Shown: in pieces, positions 1-8,837 of the stretch
How positions within the stretch are numbered: the stretch's first letter is position 1
Layout: each line of letters opens with the position of its first letter
Source: CAWBBA01 sp963729795
Lineage (GTDB): Bacteria; Desulfobacterota; Desulfomonilia; Desulfomonilales; Desulfomonilaceae
NCBI GenBank assembly: GCA_963729795.1
Contig: CAVSPC010000057.1
Coordinates: 62,001-126,000, forward strand
DNA: 64,000 bases
Direction: 5' to 3'
The notes under the pieces: generated by a model
Told to the model about the DNA's origin: nothing
The model's input: the letters and a program-made list of their open reading frames with translations, nothing else
Databases searched by the model: none
Translations under genes and position numbers: made by a program

Positions 1-1
1 T

Positions 2-1180
2 ATCGGCTCCGCCAGTGTGTATTTTATTTTCGTGGTTCAGAACGCTTACCTGGTTCGTCGCACTCTCGACGAAATGCGGACCTACACACGAAACGTCCTG
101 GAAAGTATGGCAAATGGGCTTATCTCGGTCGATCGCTCTCTGAGGGTGGCAACCTTCAATCCTACGGCGCTCGAGATTCTCCGGAAGCCAAAGGAAGAGG
201 TGGAGGGGCGTCCCATTTCGGAACTCCTGCCCATTGATGACGAGATCAAACGCGTTTTGTCGGATACTGACGCGGTTCTGGAGAAAGAAGTAAAGCTATC
301 CACGGAAGGAAAAGGCAAAAGCTTTGTCGGCGTTTCCGTCTCACCCCTTAAGGAGCCGGAATCCTCGATGACCCGCGGAGCCGTAGTTATCTTACGAGAC
401 CTCACGTTGATTCGCGAACTGGAGCAGAAAGTTATCGTGAGCGAGAAGTTTGCGGCGTTGGGCCGTCTCTCTGCGGGAGTCGCTCATGAAATACGCAATC
501 CACTGAATTCAATCCGTGGTTTCATACAGTACTTTCAAAAGAAGCTCCCACTTGATGAAGAAGATTATCGTTATACGGATTTGATGCTCACGGAAGTGGA
601 TCGTTTGAATCGCGTGATTTCCAAACTTCTTGCTTATTCCAAACCTCGGGAACCTCGTTTGGGCGTCAGGTCTCCCGACGAAATCCTGGATCACTGTATC
701 CGAGTGGTTGAACGGGAGGCCGCGGATGCAGGGGTGGAACTGGTTCGGAATCCCTGTGGAAGCGACCTTCCACTTGTCATGATGGATACGGATCAGATGA
801 CCCAAGTCTTCCTTAATATTCTGATCAACGCTATCGAGGCAACCCCCAAGGGTGGAAAGGTGTTCGTGGGCCATGAGAGCGACGGCAAGGGCCGCGTTCA
901 GATAGCGGTGGAAGACACAGGCGGCGGAATTCCGCGTGAAGATCTTGACAAGCTCTTTGATCCTTTCTTTACGACCAAGAAAAAGGGGACGGGATTGGGA
1001 TTGGCCATTGTCAAAAGTATTGTCCAAGGGCACGATGGGGAGATCGAAGTAGAGTCGGAACAGGGTAAGGGAAGTCGGTTCATCGTTACGCTAGCCACGT
1101 ATCAGGCGTCCAATCAGAATGAAATTCAGGAAGCTACCGTGAACTTGGGCAGATCACCGGATCCACCTTCTCCCATCTGA
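2..1180 (+). CDS. Sensor histidine kinase, NtrB/ZraS type (5' end cut by window edge)
   Basis: Membrane-linked two-component sensor kinase, probably phosphorylating the NtrC-type regulator that follows. The reading frame is open to the first base of the window, so the N-terminus is missing; the GTG at 17 is only an internal codon. The visible start looks like the end of a membrane segment (VYFIFVV). Then come a PAS-like domain (about residues 25-130 from the GTG), a HisKA domain with the phospho-accepting His near residue 157 in AHEIRNP, and an ATPase domain with N box (NILINAIEA), G1 (DTGGGIP) and G2 (GTGLGLAI). All catalytic motifs are intact. The signal sensed is unknown. Confidence 0.93.
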   Translation: MGSASVYFIFVVQNAYLVRRTLDEMRTYTRNVLESMANGLISVDRSLRVATFNPTALEILRKPKEEVEGRPISELLPIDDEIKRVLSDTDAVLEKEVKLSTEGKGKSFVGVSVSPLKEPESSMTRGAVVILRDLTLIRELEQKVIVSEKFAALGRLSAGVAHEIRNPLNSIRGFIQYFQKKLPLDEEDYRYTDLMLTEVDRLNRVISKLLAYSKPREPRLGVRSPDEILDHCIRVVEREAADAGVELVRNPCGSDLPLVMMDTDQMTQVFLNILINAIEATPKGGKVFVGHESDGKGRVQIAVEDTGGGIPREDLDKLFDPFFTTKKKGTGLGLAIVKSIVQGHDGEIEVESEQGKGSRFIVTLATYQASNQNEIQEATVNLGRSPDPPSPI

Positions 1181-1239
1181 GCGCTGTCGCTCATTCATTC
1201 GTCTTCTATCCAGGCTCACATTTGAAAATAGGGAATTCA

Positions 1240-2640
1240 ATGGCAGAACTTAAGGAAAAAATTCTCGTCGTAGATGACGAACCATCCCAGCGAAAAATGC
1301 TTCAGGCAAACCTCTCACTGGAGGGATATCGAGTCTTTGAGGCGGACGACGGCACCGATGCCATCTCCAAGGTTTCCAATGAGTTCTTCGATTTGATCCT
1401 CATGGATAACAGAATGTCCAATATGGATGGCATTGAAGCGCTCAAACAAATAAAACAAATATCTCCGGGAATCCCGGTCATCATCATAACGGCTTATGCG
1501 TCCGTTGAGACTGCCGTTGAAGCCCTGCAAGCCGGGGCCCACGATTACCTCACCAAGCCTCTGGATATTGAGGAGCTGAAAATCAAGGTCCAACAATCGT
1601 TGGAATTCTGGAGACTTAAAGAAGACAACATTCTTCAACGAAGGCGGATAGAGAACCTGTTCGATGCGTCGCGCATAGTGGGGCGCTCGCTCAGGATGAA
1701 GGAAGTCCTGGAAACAGTTGCAATGGTGGCCCCCACGGAAGCCTCGGTACTCATCCTTGGGGAATCCGGAACAGGCAAGGAGTTGATTGCAAATGCTCTG
1801 CACCAGGGATCGACCAGGACGGAAAAGAGATTCATCAAGGTCAACTGTGCTGCTCTTCCTGAGACCCTGTTAGAGAGCGAGCTTTTCGGACACGAAAAAG
1901 GGGCTTTCACCGGCGCTGTCGGCCGGCGGCCGGGTCGTTTCGAACTGGCTGACGGCGGCACCATATTTCTGGACGAGATCGGCGAGATGAGTTTGGCTAC
2001 GCAGTCCAAGCTGCTTCGCGTCCTCCAGGAAAGAGAGTTTGAGCCGTTGGGCTCCACCCGCACCGTGAAGGTTGACATTCGGATAATAACTGCATCCAAC
2101 AGAATACTCAAAGATGAGGTTAAGAAGGGAACGTTTCGCGAAGACCTCTTTTACAGGCTCAATGTCGTTCCCATCCTCTTGCCCGGTTTAAGGGAAAGGA
2201 AAGAAGACATTCCTCTGCTCATCGAGCATTTCCTCAAAATCTACAATGAAAAGAATGGGCGGAATCTTCAAGGGTTCCACCCTCGAGCATTGGATGCGCT
2301 GATGCGCTATTCCTGGCCGGGGAACATTCGGGAGTTGGAAAACGTCGTTGAGCGGGCTGTTATTCTCACACGGGACGATTATGTTCCGTTTTCCGAACTT
2401 CCGGAATCTATCCGGGAAGCCACGGGCGATCCGCTATCCAAGGGGATACTCGAAGGCATACGCCCGGGCATGACCATACGGGAAATGGAGCGAGAGCTAA
2501 TAATCAAAACCCTCGAAGACAACGACGGGAACCGAACCCATTCCGCCCGTGTTTTGGGAATAACGCGTCGCACGCTACAGCACAAGCTCAAGGAATATGA
2601 GATAGACCAGCATTCTTCTGATACTGCTGCCACAGAGTAA
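1240..2640 (+). CDS. Sigma54-dependent response regulator, NtrC family
   Basis: Transcription activator of sigma54 promoters, controlled by phosphorylation. Domains: receiver (residues 8-120, acidic pair VDDE, phospho-acceptor D56, K106), AAA+ domain with Walker A GESGTGK (174-180), sigma54-contact loop GAFTGA (221-226) and Walker B LDEIGE, then a Fis-type helix-turn-helix (about 410-455). An upstream in-frame TTG exists at 1222. The ATG at 1240 is preferred because AGGGA lies about 6 bases before it and the receiver domain starts directly after. It follows the kinase gene by 59 bases and is its likely partner. A decayed paralog lies 600 bp downstream. Confidence 0.95.
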   Translation: MAELKEKILVVDDEPSQRKMLQANLSLEGYRVFEADDGTDAISKVSNEFFDLILMDNRMSNMDGIEALKQIKQISPGIPVIIITAYASVETAVEALQAGAHDYLTKPLDIEELKIKVQQSLEFWRLKEDNILQRRRIENLFDASRIVGRSLRMKEVLETVAMVAPTEASVLILGESGTGKELIANALHQGSTRTEKRFIKVNCAALPETLLESELFGHEKGAFTGAVGRRPGRFELADGGTIFLDEIGEMSLATQSKLLRVLQEREFEPLGSTRTVKVDIRIITASNRILKDEVKKGTFREDLFYRLNVVPILLPGLRERKEDIPLLIEHFLKIYNEKNGRNLQGFHPRALDALMRYSWPGNIRELENVVERAVILTRDDYVPFSELPESIREATGDPLSKGILEGIRPGMTIREMERELIIKTLEDNDGNRTHSARVLGITRRTLQHKLKEYEIDQHSSDTAATE

Positions 2641-3231
2641 CCAAATGACATATTCTTGGGACATCTGTCGGGGGGGGGTGGCAAAAGATGATGTGGCGAA
2701 AGGTTTTATTAGGAGGGGTAAAACAACGATCATTGTTCGGGAGCTACACCCGTTTGGACATCTCCCTCTGTTATTGCGAGCAGTGAAATGAAGTTGTATC
2801 CAAGAAAGACTAATCCCACCGACCTTCTGCGCTCAAGTCACGTGAACCGGGGACCACGATGGCCTCGGCATGAAGGTAGTTTGGTTATTGCAACGACATA
2901 AACTTAACCTGGGCATGAGGGGTGACACATCGAGGTTGGGTGTCACGGACCTGGGCTCTGGCAGGTCCGTGGCACCCAATCGAATCTCGCCCGAAAGAGC
3001 CTTTATCATGGTTCGAGTCTGTTGGCCGCCTTCGTGGTGAGTCCTCTCGATCACACCACCGCCTCGCCCTCTTTGAAAGAGACGGATCCGAGAAGAGAAA
3101 AGTTACCTGACAGCCGGGATCAGAAAGAAAACAAAATATGACATCGAGATAAATCAAACGAACGGGAAAAGTGGTAGTATAGCCACGGCCCAAGGTACTG
3201 CATATCACTTAGCCTGATACGAGCATGCCAG
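2641..3231. other. 591-bp intergenic region between the two NtrC-type genes
   Basis: No convincing gene. It contains a poly-G run (2670-2679) and one strong inverted repeat (separate entry). No clear sigma70 or sigma54 promoter was recognised by eye, although the downstream paralog presumably has or had one here. Confidence 0.5.
2938..2977. repeat. Hairpin-forming inverted repeat
   Basis: The arms GGGTGTCACGGACCTG (2938-2953) and CAGGTCCGTGGCACCC (2962-2977) are reverse complements except for one position, with an 8-base loop. No T-run follows, so it is not a classical terminator. It may be a REP-type element. No second copy was recognised in the window. Confidence 0.7.
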
Positions 3232-4446
3232 ATGGATCAGCTAAATGATGCCAGTCGCGTCTTGATCATCGAGGATGATCCGGACAATGGCATTTTCACG
3301 CAGCGAGTTCTGCAATCAGCGGGATTCCTTTGCGACTTAGCGGTGTCGGCTGAGCAAGGTCTCGATTTCTTGGCCAAAAGCTGCACTATGGGTCCGGATG
3401 TGATCCTGCTCGGCGAAAATCTGGAGGGTATACGGGTCGGATCTCGTGGGCGAATTGAAAGCCCGAACTACCGGTACACACCCGTCATCATCCTCACGGC
3501 ACATGATTCCCTGCAAGCAAGAATCCAACGCCTTAATCGGGGAGAAGACAACTACTTTGCCAAGCCACACGAGCTCATTGCCTTAGTCAGTGCCATGCTC
3601 AAGATTCGAAAGCTCGATCAGCCCCTGAAAGACGATGAGCAGGTGAATTGGAATCTGACTGGAACCCTAGATCTGATCGAAAAGCTAAGCAATTCGCTGG
3701 GGAGATCGCCGCAGATGAGAAGAATCTGTGAGCTGATCATTGATATTGCAACCAGTGATACGCATGTGTTGATCCAAGGAGAATCCGGTACAGGTAAAGA
3801 AGTGGTGGCTCGGACTATCCACGAGAACAGCCTCCGAAAACAAGGGCCATTCGTTGCCATCAACTGCGCGGCATATTCCGAAACTCTGCTACTTTCCGAG
3901 TTGTTCGGCCATGAAAAAGGCGCTTTCGCAGGGGCTGCCCAAAGAAAACCCGGCCGTTTCGAGCAAGCTGATGGCGGTACAATATTTCTCGACGAAATAG
4001 GCGAAATCAGCCTTCCTTCTCAAATCACCCTTTCGCGGGTCATACGGGACCAGAAATTCGAGCCGCTTGGGTCCACCCGAACCGTGAAAGTGAACATCCG
4101 GATTATCACCGCATCCAACAGAATGCTCAAAGATGAAGTCAAGAAAGGAGCGTTTCGTGAGGACCTCTTTTACAGGCTCAGCGTTGTGCCCATCCTAGTG
4201 CCAGCTCTAAGGGAAAGGAAAGAAGACATTCCTCTGCTCATTGAGCATTTCCTCAAAATCTACAATGAAAAGAATGGGCGGAATCTTCAAGGGTTCCACC
4301 CTCGGGCATTGGATGCTCTCATGCGCTATTCGTGGCCCGGCAACATTCGGGAGTTGGAAAACGTAGTCGAGCGCGCCGTCATTCTCACTCGGGACGATTA
4401 TGTTCAGTTGTCCGAAGTTCCGGTACCGATCCGACAAGTTAAATGA

Positions 4447-4465
4447 CCCCCGGCAAAGCCGGGGG
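4447..4465. repeat. Left-end subterminal hairpin of the IS200/IS605 element
   Basis: The palindrome CCCCCGGCAAAGCCGGGGG has an AAA-centred loop. The same core occurs at the right end, and both copies are followed by CTTA. In this family such hairpins are the TnpA recognition sites. Confidence 0.85.
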
Positions 4466-4497
4466 CTTATTTCTGTTAGCCCCCCAAGGGGGCCGGC

Positions 4498-4956
4498 TCA
4501 TGAGCCCCCTGAAGGGGGCGGGTCTTCGTCAAACATATTGAGTTGATCCAAACGGGCGTCTTCGGCCTCCTGATCGCGTATGTATTTTCTGACTGAATCC
4601 TCATCGAGCCCTACGGTCGAAACATAGAAGCCTCGTGCCCAAAAGCTTTCTCCCGTGAAATTCCGCTTTCTCCCCTTGATGTTCTTCGCAATCGAAATAG
4701 CGCTTTTGCCCTTGATGTACCCGATGACACTCGAAACAGCATACTTTGGAGGAATACTCACGCACATGTGTATATGGTCCGCCCGCAAACATCCCTCCAC
4801 AATCTTGGACCCCTTCTGCCGGGCCAACTCATGAAAAATGCTGCCGAGATGCTTGCGTATTGACCCATAAATGGCTTTCTTGCGACGCTTCGGAATGAAC
4901 ACCACATGATACTTGCAGTCCCATCTCGTGTGATTTAGACTCTGCACGTCTTTCAT
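4498..4956 (-). CDS. tnpA: IS200/IS605 TnpA, Y1 HUH transposase
   Basis: Single-strand DNA transposase of 152 residues, the normal length for this family. The metal-binding HUH motif is HIHM (near residue 61) and the nucleophilic Tyr is in VRKYIRDQE near residue 125. The N-terminal TRWDCKYHVVFIPKRRKK segment is typical of TnpA. The frame is intact, so the element may still be active. No TnpB/IscB accessory gene is present, which makes it IS200-like rather than IS605-like. The start near 4956 lies next to an internal inverted repeat. Confidence 0.95.
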   Translation of the reverse strand: MKDVQSLNHTRWDCKYHVVFIPKRRKKAIYGSIRKHLGSIFHELARQKGSKIVEGCLRADHIHMCVSIPPKYAVSSVIGYIKGKSAISIAKNIKGRKRNFTGESFWARGFYVSTVGLDEDSVRKYIRDQEAEDARLDQLNMFDEDPPPSGGS

Positions 4957-5036
4957 TGAAACCTCCCAGACTTGATTGTTTGTGTAGTCTGGGAGGTTGC
5001 CTCTACTGCTTCACACGGTCAAACCTCTGGGAGTCT

Positions 5037-5053
5037 CCCCGGCAAAGCCGGGG
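5037..5053. repeat. Right-end subterminal hairpin of the IS200/IS605 element
   Basis: The palindrome CCCCGGCAAAGCCGGGG matches the core of the left-end hairpin and lies 19 bases before the junction with the host gene. Confidence 0.85.
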
Positions 5054-5418
5054 GCTTACCTGTGTTTTCGTTACGGGCGATCTTTCCTCCAAAGGGATAC
5101 TCGAAGGCATACGCCCCGGCATAACCATACGGGAAATGGAGCGAGAGCTAATAATTAAAACCCTCGAAGACAACGACGGGAACCGGACTCATTCCGCCCG
5201 TGTCCTGGGGATTACCCGCCGGACGCTGCAACACAAGCTCCAGGAGTACGGTATAGACCAGCCTCCTTCCGACGCTTCAGCCGAAGGGTAGCCGCAAGGA
5301 AGATTCTTGATACATGCCCAAGGGTCAATCTTAGAAAGTTGCGTGCAACCGATTCTGGACCGGGATGATGGGAGGCTATATACTAATATTAGCTAATTGA
5401 TACGTGGGGTGATGCAGT

Positions 5419-5646
5419 ATGGGCAAAGTGATAAGAATTGAGTCAAGCCGGTCTGCAAAAGCTCTCAAGCAAAGAGATAGTTTCTTGGACAAGCACCCTG
5501 AACTCAGGCCGCTTCAGCACGAAATTGACGAAACGCTCAGGAAATCAGGGTCCAGGCATAACAGGCTGGTATTGATTCATAACTTGATGATGGATTCTTT
5601 TCTGGATATGAACGACAGGTTGCAATCAGTCGTCGGCGATAGGTGA
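5419..5646 (+). CDS. Small conserved-looking hypothetical protein, 75 aa
   Basis: Not recognised. The product is a charged, soluble, mostly helical protein rich in Arg, Lys, Asp and Leu, with no Cys, no signal peptide and no membrane segment (it includes FLDKHPELRPLQHEIDETL). It starts with ATG after GTGGGGTGATG. An AT-rich stretch about 40 bases upstream (CTATATACTAATATTAG) could be its promoter. It ends 11 bases from the convergent dxs gene. Its compact size and clean frame suggest a real gene. Confidence 0.65.
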   Translation: MGKVIRIESSRSAKALKQRDSFLDKHPELRPLQHEIDETLRKSGSRHNRLVLIHNLMMDSFLDMNDRLQSVVGDR

Positions 5647-5657
5647 TTGCTCGAATG

Positions 5658-7598
5658 CTATTGCCTAATGTATGAAATGCGTCTCACGTTTGCTCGCAGC
5701 CGGCCGTCGAGAAGTGCGCGAGCACGATCCGCAATACCTTCGGCTGTTAAACCAAAATCCGCCAATAGTTCCGATCTCGTTCCTTGCTCCACAAATTTAT
5801 CGGCGATGCCCATCCGGGCAGTCTTCACGTTTTCGAGCCCCTGATCTGAAAACAGCTCCAACACCGCACTGCCAAATCCACCCGACAGGATTCCCTCCTC
5901 CACTACCAGAACCTTCCCTGCGGCGGCGGCTTTAGAGATAATCATTTCCTCGTCAAGGGGCTTCAGAAAGCGAGGATTCAGGACGCCCGCAGCAATACCT
6001 TCCTGTTTGAGAGCGCGGGACGCTTCAATCGCCGGCCCTACCATGGAGCCAACGGCAATAATCAGCACGTCTTCCCCCTCGGCGCCCATGCTGGCTCTTC
6101 GAAAAGGCAGGATGACCGGCTCTTTCTTAAGTGCGACTCCCAGCCCGTTGGCGCGGGGGTAACGCATGGCGCAAGGAACACCCAAATCCAGAGCGGTGGC
6201 AAGCATGTCCGCAAGCTCATCCTCATCCGCCGGGGCCATGACAACGAGATTTGGGATGCTTCGGGTAAAGGCCATGTCGAAAACGCCGTGATGCGTGGGA
6301 CCATCCTCTCCTACCAAACCCGCGCGATCCAGGGCTAGAACCACCGGAAACTTCTGCATGCACACGTCGTGTATGAGGTGATCGTAGCCCCTCTGAATGA
6401 AAGTGGAGTAAATGGCTACCACCGGACGGTAACCTTCTTTTGCCAGGCCCGCCGCAAAAACGATCCCATGTTGCTCGGCTATCCCCACGTCGAAGAAACG
6501 CTTCGGGTAGAGGCGGGCGAATTCAGCCAGGCCCGTCCCGTATTCCATGGCTGCTGTTACGGCCACGACTCTTGGGTCCTTGCCCGCCAACTTCACCATA
6601 GTTTTGCCGAAAACCGATGTGTAAGTCGGGGGGCCCTCCGGTTCTGCCACCTTACCCGTTTGGATTTCGAATGGTCCGACACCGTGGAATCGGCTCGGAT
6701 CTTCCTCTGCGTGGCAATATCCCTTCCCCTTGCAAGTGATGGTGTGAATTAGGACAGGCTCACGAAATCGTTGCACATTGGCAAACGTATCTGTCAGATG
6801 CTTTATCTGGTGCCCATCGATAGGGCCTACGTACGTGAATCCGAGTTCCTCGAAAAGTCGCCCGGGCGTGATGAAATTCTTCAGCGCGTCTTCGAACTGC
6901 TTGGCAACGGAATACATCGATGGCCCGATGCCGGGGATATTCTTTAGGATATTCTTAACTTCATCTCGAAAGCGAGTCACAATTTGGCCGGTCATGATTC
7001 GATTCAGATATGCGGCCATTGCACCGACATTGTGGGAGATTGACATTTCATTGTCGTTGAGGATTATGATCAGATCTTTCTTGGCCGCCCCTGTCTGATT
7101 CAGGCCCTCATACGAGACGCCACAGGTCAGAGATCCGTCGCCCACCACAGCGATTACCTTGTGTTCGTGCCCGCTGAAGCAGCGCGCCTGGGCAAGCCCT
7201 GCGGCAACGCTGATGGCGTTCCCGGCATGCCCCACGTCGAAGACGTCGTAATCGCTCTCATCCCTTCTGGGAAAACCGGCTATGCCACCTCTGGTCCTGA
7301 GGGTACGAAAAGCGTCACGGCGTCCGGTTAGAATCTTGTAGGCGTAAGCTTGGTGCCCGACATCGAATACGATCCGGTCTTTTGGCGGAGAAAAGACTTT
7401 GAGCATCGCGATAGTAAGTTCGACGACTCCAAGGCTCGAGGCCAGATGTCCTCCGCGTTGAGAGACAGTCCGGATAATGAGTTCACGAACCTCAGCCGAC
7501 AAAATTTTCAAGCTCTCCATGGAGAGAGCTTTGACGTCATCCGGCGAGTCTATCCGAGCAAGGATTGAACTTTGGCCACTAATTATAGGTGCTTCCAT
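5658..7598 (-). CDS. dxs: 1-deoxy-D-xylulose-5-phosphate synthase
   Basis: Thiamine-diphosphate enzyme that condenses pyruvate and glyceraldehyde 3-phosphate, the first step of the MEP isoprenoid pathway. At 646 residues it has the usual length. Recognisable motifs are RGGHLASSLGVVELT near the N-terminus, the ThDP motif GDGSLTCGVSYEGLN with its downstream NDNEMSISHNVGAM, and the transketolase-type pyrimidine-binding domain DRAGLVGEDGPTHHGVFD. It is the last gene of an xseB-ispA-dxs cluster, 14 bases after ispA, an arrangement common in proteobacteria. Confidence 0.97.
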   Translation of the reverse strand: MEAPIISGQSSILARIDSPDDVKALSMESLKILSAEVRELIIRTVSQRGGHLASSLGVVELTIAMLKVFSPPKDRIVFDVGHQAYAYKILTGRRDAFRTLRTRGGIAGFPRRDESDYDVFDVGHAGNAISVAAGLAQARCFSGHEHKVIAVVGDGSLTCGVSYEGLNQTGAAKKDLIIILNDNEMSISHNVGAMAAYLNRIMTGQIVTRFRDEVKNILKNIPGIGPSMYSVAKQFEDALKNFITPGRLFEELGFTYVGPIDGHQIKHLTDTFANVQRFREPVLIHTITCKGKGYCHAEEDPSRFHGVGPFEIQTGKVAEPEGPPTYTSVFGKTMVKLAGKDPRVVAVTAAMEYGTGLAEFARLYPKRFFDVGIAEQHGIVFAAGLAKEGYRPVVAIYSTFIQRGYDHLIHDVCMQKFPVVLALDRAGLVGEDGPTHHGVFDMAFTRSIPNLVVMAPADEDELADMLATALDLGVPCAMRYPRANGLGVALKKEPVILPFRRASMGAEGEDVLIIAVGSMVGPAIEASRALKQEGIAAGVLNPRFLKPLDEEMIISKAAAAGKVLVVEEGILSGGFGSAVLELFSDQGLENVKTARMGIADKFVEQGTRSELLADFGLTAEGIADRARALLDGRLRANVRRISYIRQ

Positions 7599-7612
7599 AC
7601 GTTGCCCACAAG

Positions 7613-8512
7613 TTAGTTCATGCGTTCGCCGATATACTTTGCAATCAGCGCAAGATGTCTCGCCCTTTGGCCTAGGGGTCGGATGGTGACCAGTGCCGAA
7701 TCCAGAAGTGACTGCATCATTTCCCTGGTCTTCTCAATTCCCAAGAGCACGGGGTACGTAACTTTCCCGCGACTCTGGTCTTTCTTTACAGCTTTCCCCA
7801 GTTTAGTGGGATCTCCTTCGAGATCAAGCAAGTCATCCTTAATCTGAAACACAGCCCCCAATTTTTCCCCAAATTGTCCTAGAATCTCGATTTGCTCCAG
7901 GTTGCCGCCGACCAGCCTTGCTCCGCAGGTCAAGGACGCCCGAATTAGGGCCCCGGTTTTGCACCGAACAATGTAGCCTGCCGTTTCGGCATCCGCGACT
8001 TTACCCTCGCTGGTAATATCCATTACCTGACCGGCTATCAGATTGGTAGACCCCGCAGCGGCAGCGAGTTCGCCAATCACACCCATCAGCCTTTGAGGCA
8101 CATAGACACGCATGACCTCCGGCGAAGTTAGGAGCCCAAAGGCACATGTGAGAAGCGCATCGCCAGCTAAAATCGCAACAGCCTCTCCAAAAACTTTGTG
8201 CGCCGCAGGCTTCCCCCGCCGCAAGTCATCGTCATCCATCGCCGGCAGGTCATCGTGAATCAGGGAATACGTGTGGATACACTCTAGAGCTGCCGCCAGC
8301 GGAAGTACCCCCGGTGGGCCCTCGTTGACCACGTCCGCGGCCGCTATGGCCAGTATAGGGCGCACCCTTTTTCCGCCGGCAAAAACGCTATACCTCATGG
8401 CCCGGTGTAATACAGCCGAATTATTATCCTCTTTCGGCAGTAGGTCGTCAAGGGCCTGATCGATCAATTGGCGCTTCAGAGACAACCATTCCTCAAGGTT
8501 CACGGCTTTCAC
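7613..8512 (-). CDS. ispA: Polyprenyl (farnesyl/geranylgeranyl) diphosphate synthase
   Basis: Chain-elongating trans-prenyltransferase of 299 residues. Both aspartate-rich Mg-binding motifs are present: HDDLPAMDDDDLRRGKP (first, DDxxxxD bacterial type) and QIKDDLLDLEGD (second). FAGGKRVRP near the N-terminus binds the diphosphate. It lies between xseB, two bases upstream, and dxs. The exact chain length of the product cannot be read from sequence; FPP is the usual activity in this operon. Confidence 0.95.
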   Translation of the reverse strand: MKAVNLEEWLSLKRQLIDQALDDLLPKEDNNSAVLHRAMRYSVFAGGKRVRPILAIAAADVVNEGPPGVLPLAAALECIHTYSLIHDDLPAMDDDDLRRGKPAAHKVFGEAVAILAGDALLTCAFGLLTSPEVMRVYVPQRLMGVIGELAAAAGSTNLIAGQVMDITSEGKVADAETAGYIVRCKTGALIRASLTCGARLVGGNLEQIEILGQFGEKLGAVFQIKDDLLDLEGDPTKLGKAVKKDQSRGKVTYPVLLGIEKTREMMQSLLDSALVTIRPLGQRARHLALIAKYIGERMN

Positions 8513-8514
8513 GA

Positions 8515-8760
8515 CTATTCTTCCCCGCGAGTGAAAGGAACTCGCTCCATCGTCGCCAACAACTCTTCGACCTTTCCTTCGGCACGGTTCAGTATTTCAA
8601 ACAGGCTGCGAGATAAACCGATGCCCTCCTCGAAGAGTTTCAGGCTATCTTCCAGGCTCAAACCGCCGTGTTCCATCCTGTCCACAATGGACCTGAGCTT
8701 CTCCAACTGCTGATCGAAGTGTTCGGTTCCTTCTTCCTTTTCCCTGGCTTTCTTCATCAT
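8515..8760 (-). CDS. xseB: Exodeoxyribonuclease VII small subunit
   Basis: An 81-residue small subunit of the single-strand exonuclease VII. It matches the family pattern: FDQQLEKLRSIVDRMEHGGL, then LEDSLKLFEEGIGLSR, a two-helix coiled coil. The large subunit xseA is not in the window. It is the first gene of the xseB-ispA-dxs cluster and its stop lies two bases before ispA, so it is probably translationally coupled. Confidence 0.93.
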   Translation of the reverse strand: MMKKAREKEEGTEHFDQQLEKLRSIVDRMEHGGLSLEDSLKLFEEGIGLSRSLFEILNRAEGKVEELLATMERVPFTRGEE

Positions 8761-8837
8761 AATAACTCATCTCTTGGTGGGCTGGACACGACGAATAGTT
8801 GAGCGACTTGCATCTGGGCTGCTCTATCATGCCCAGG

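Larger units (their letters stand above)
4441..5072. mobile_element. IS200/IS605-family insertion element, 632 bp
   Basis: The boundaries come from the disrupted host gene: removing 4441-5072 (or 4438-5069, since GTT occurs at both edges) restores an open frame colinear with the intact paralog. The element carries one HUH transposase gene (4498-4956, minus strand). Matching subterminal hairpins lie at 4447-4465 and 5037-5053, both reading CCCCGGCAAAGCCGGGG and both followed by CTTA. There is no long target duplication, as expected for single-strand transposition in this family. A further internal inverted repeat, CCTCCCAGAC (4962-4971) with GTCTGGGAGG (4987-4996), lies just upstream of the transposase. 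Confidence 0.92.
3232..5291 (+). pseudogene. Second NtrC-type regulator, degenerate and split by an IS200/IS605 element
   Basis: Paralog of the regulator at 1240. The first part (3232-4440) holds a receiver-like and an AAA+ domain; the Fis-type HTH resumes at 5073 and ends at 5291. Deleting 4441-5072 joins PIRQV to TGDLSSKGILEG in frame and restores a protein of about 475 residues. The receiver keeps EDD and the Lys of FAKP, but the phospho-acceptor Asp is Gly (VILLGEN, residue 61). The sigma54 loop is GAFAGA (230-235) instead of GAFTGA. Walker A GESGTGK (183-189) is intact. Insertion ends the first part one codon inside the element (AAA TGA). The C-terminal half is nearly identical in DNA to the intact copy while the receiver differs strongly. 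Probably non-functional as an activator. Confidence 0.88.

Noticed and set aside
509..1033. Long minus-strand open frame under the sensor kinase gene
   Set aside because: It is antisense to clear kinase motifs, has no ribosome site and shows no domain.
3005..3030. GGTTCGAGTC-like tRNA T-arm motif
   Set aside because: No matching acceptor, D or anticodon arms could be folded around it.
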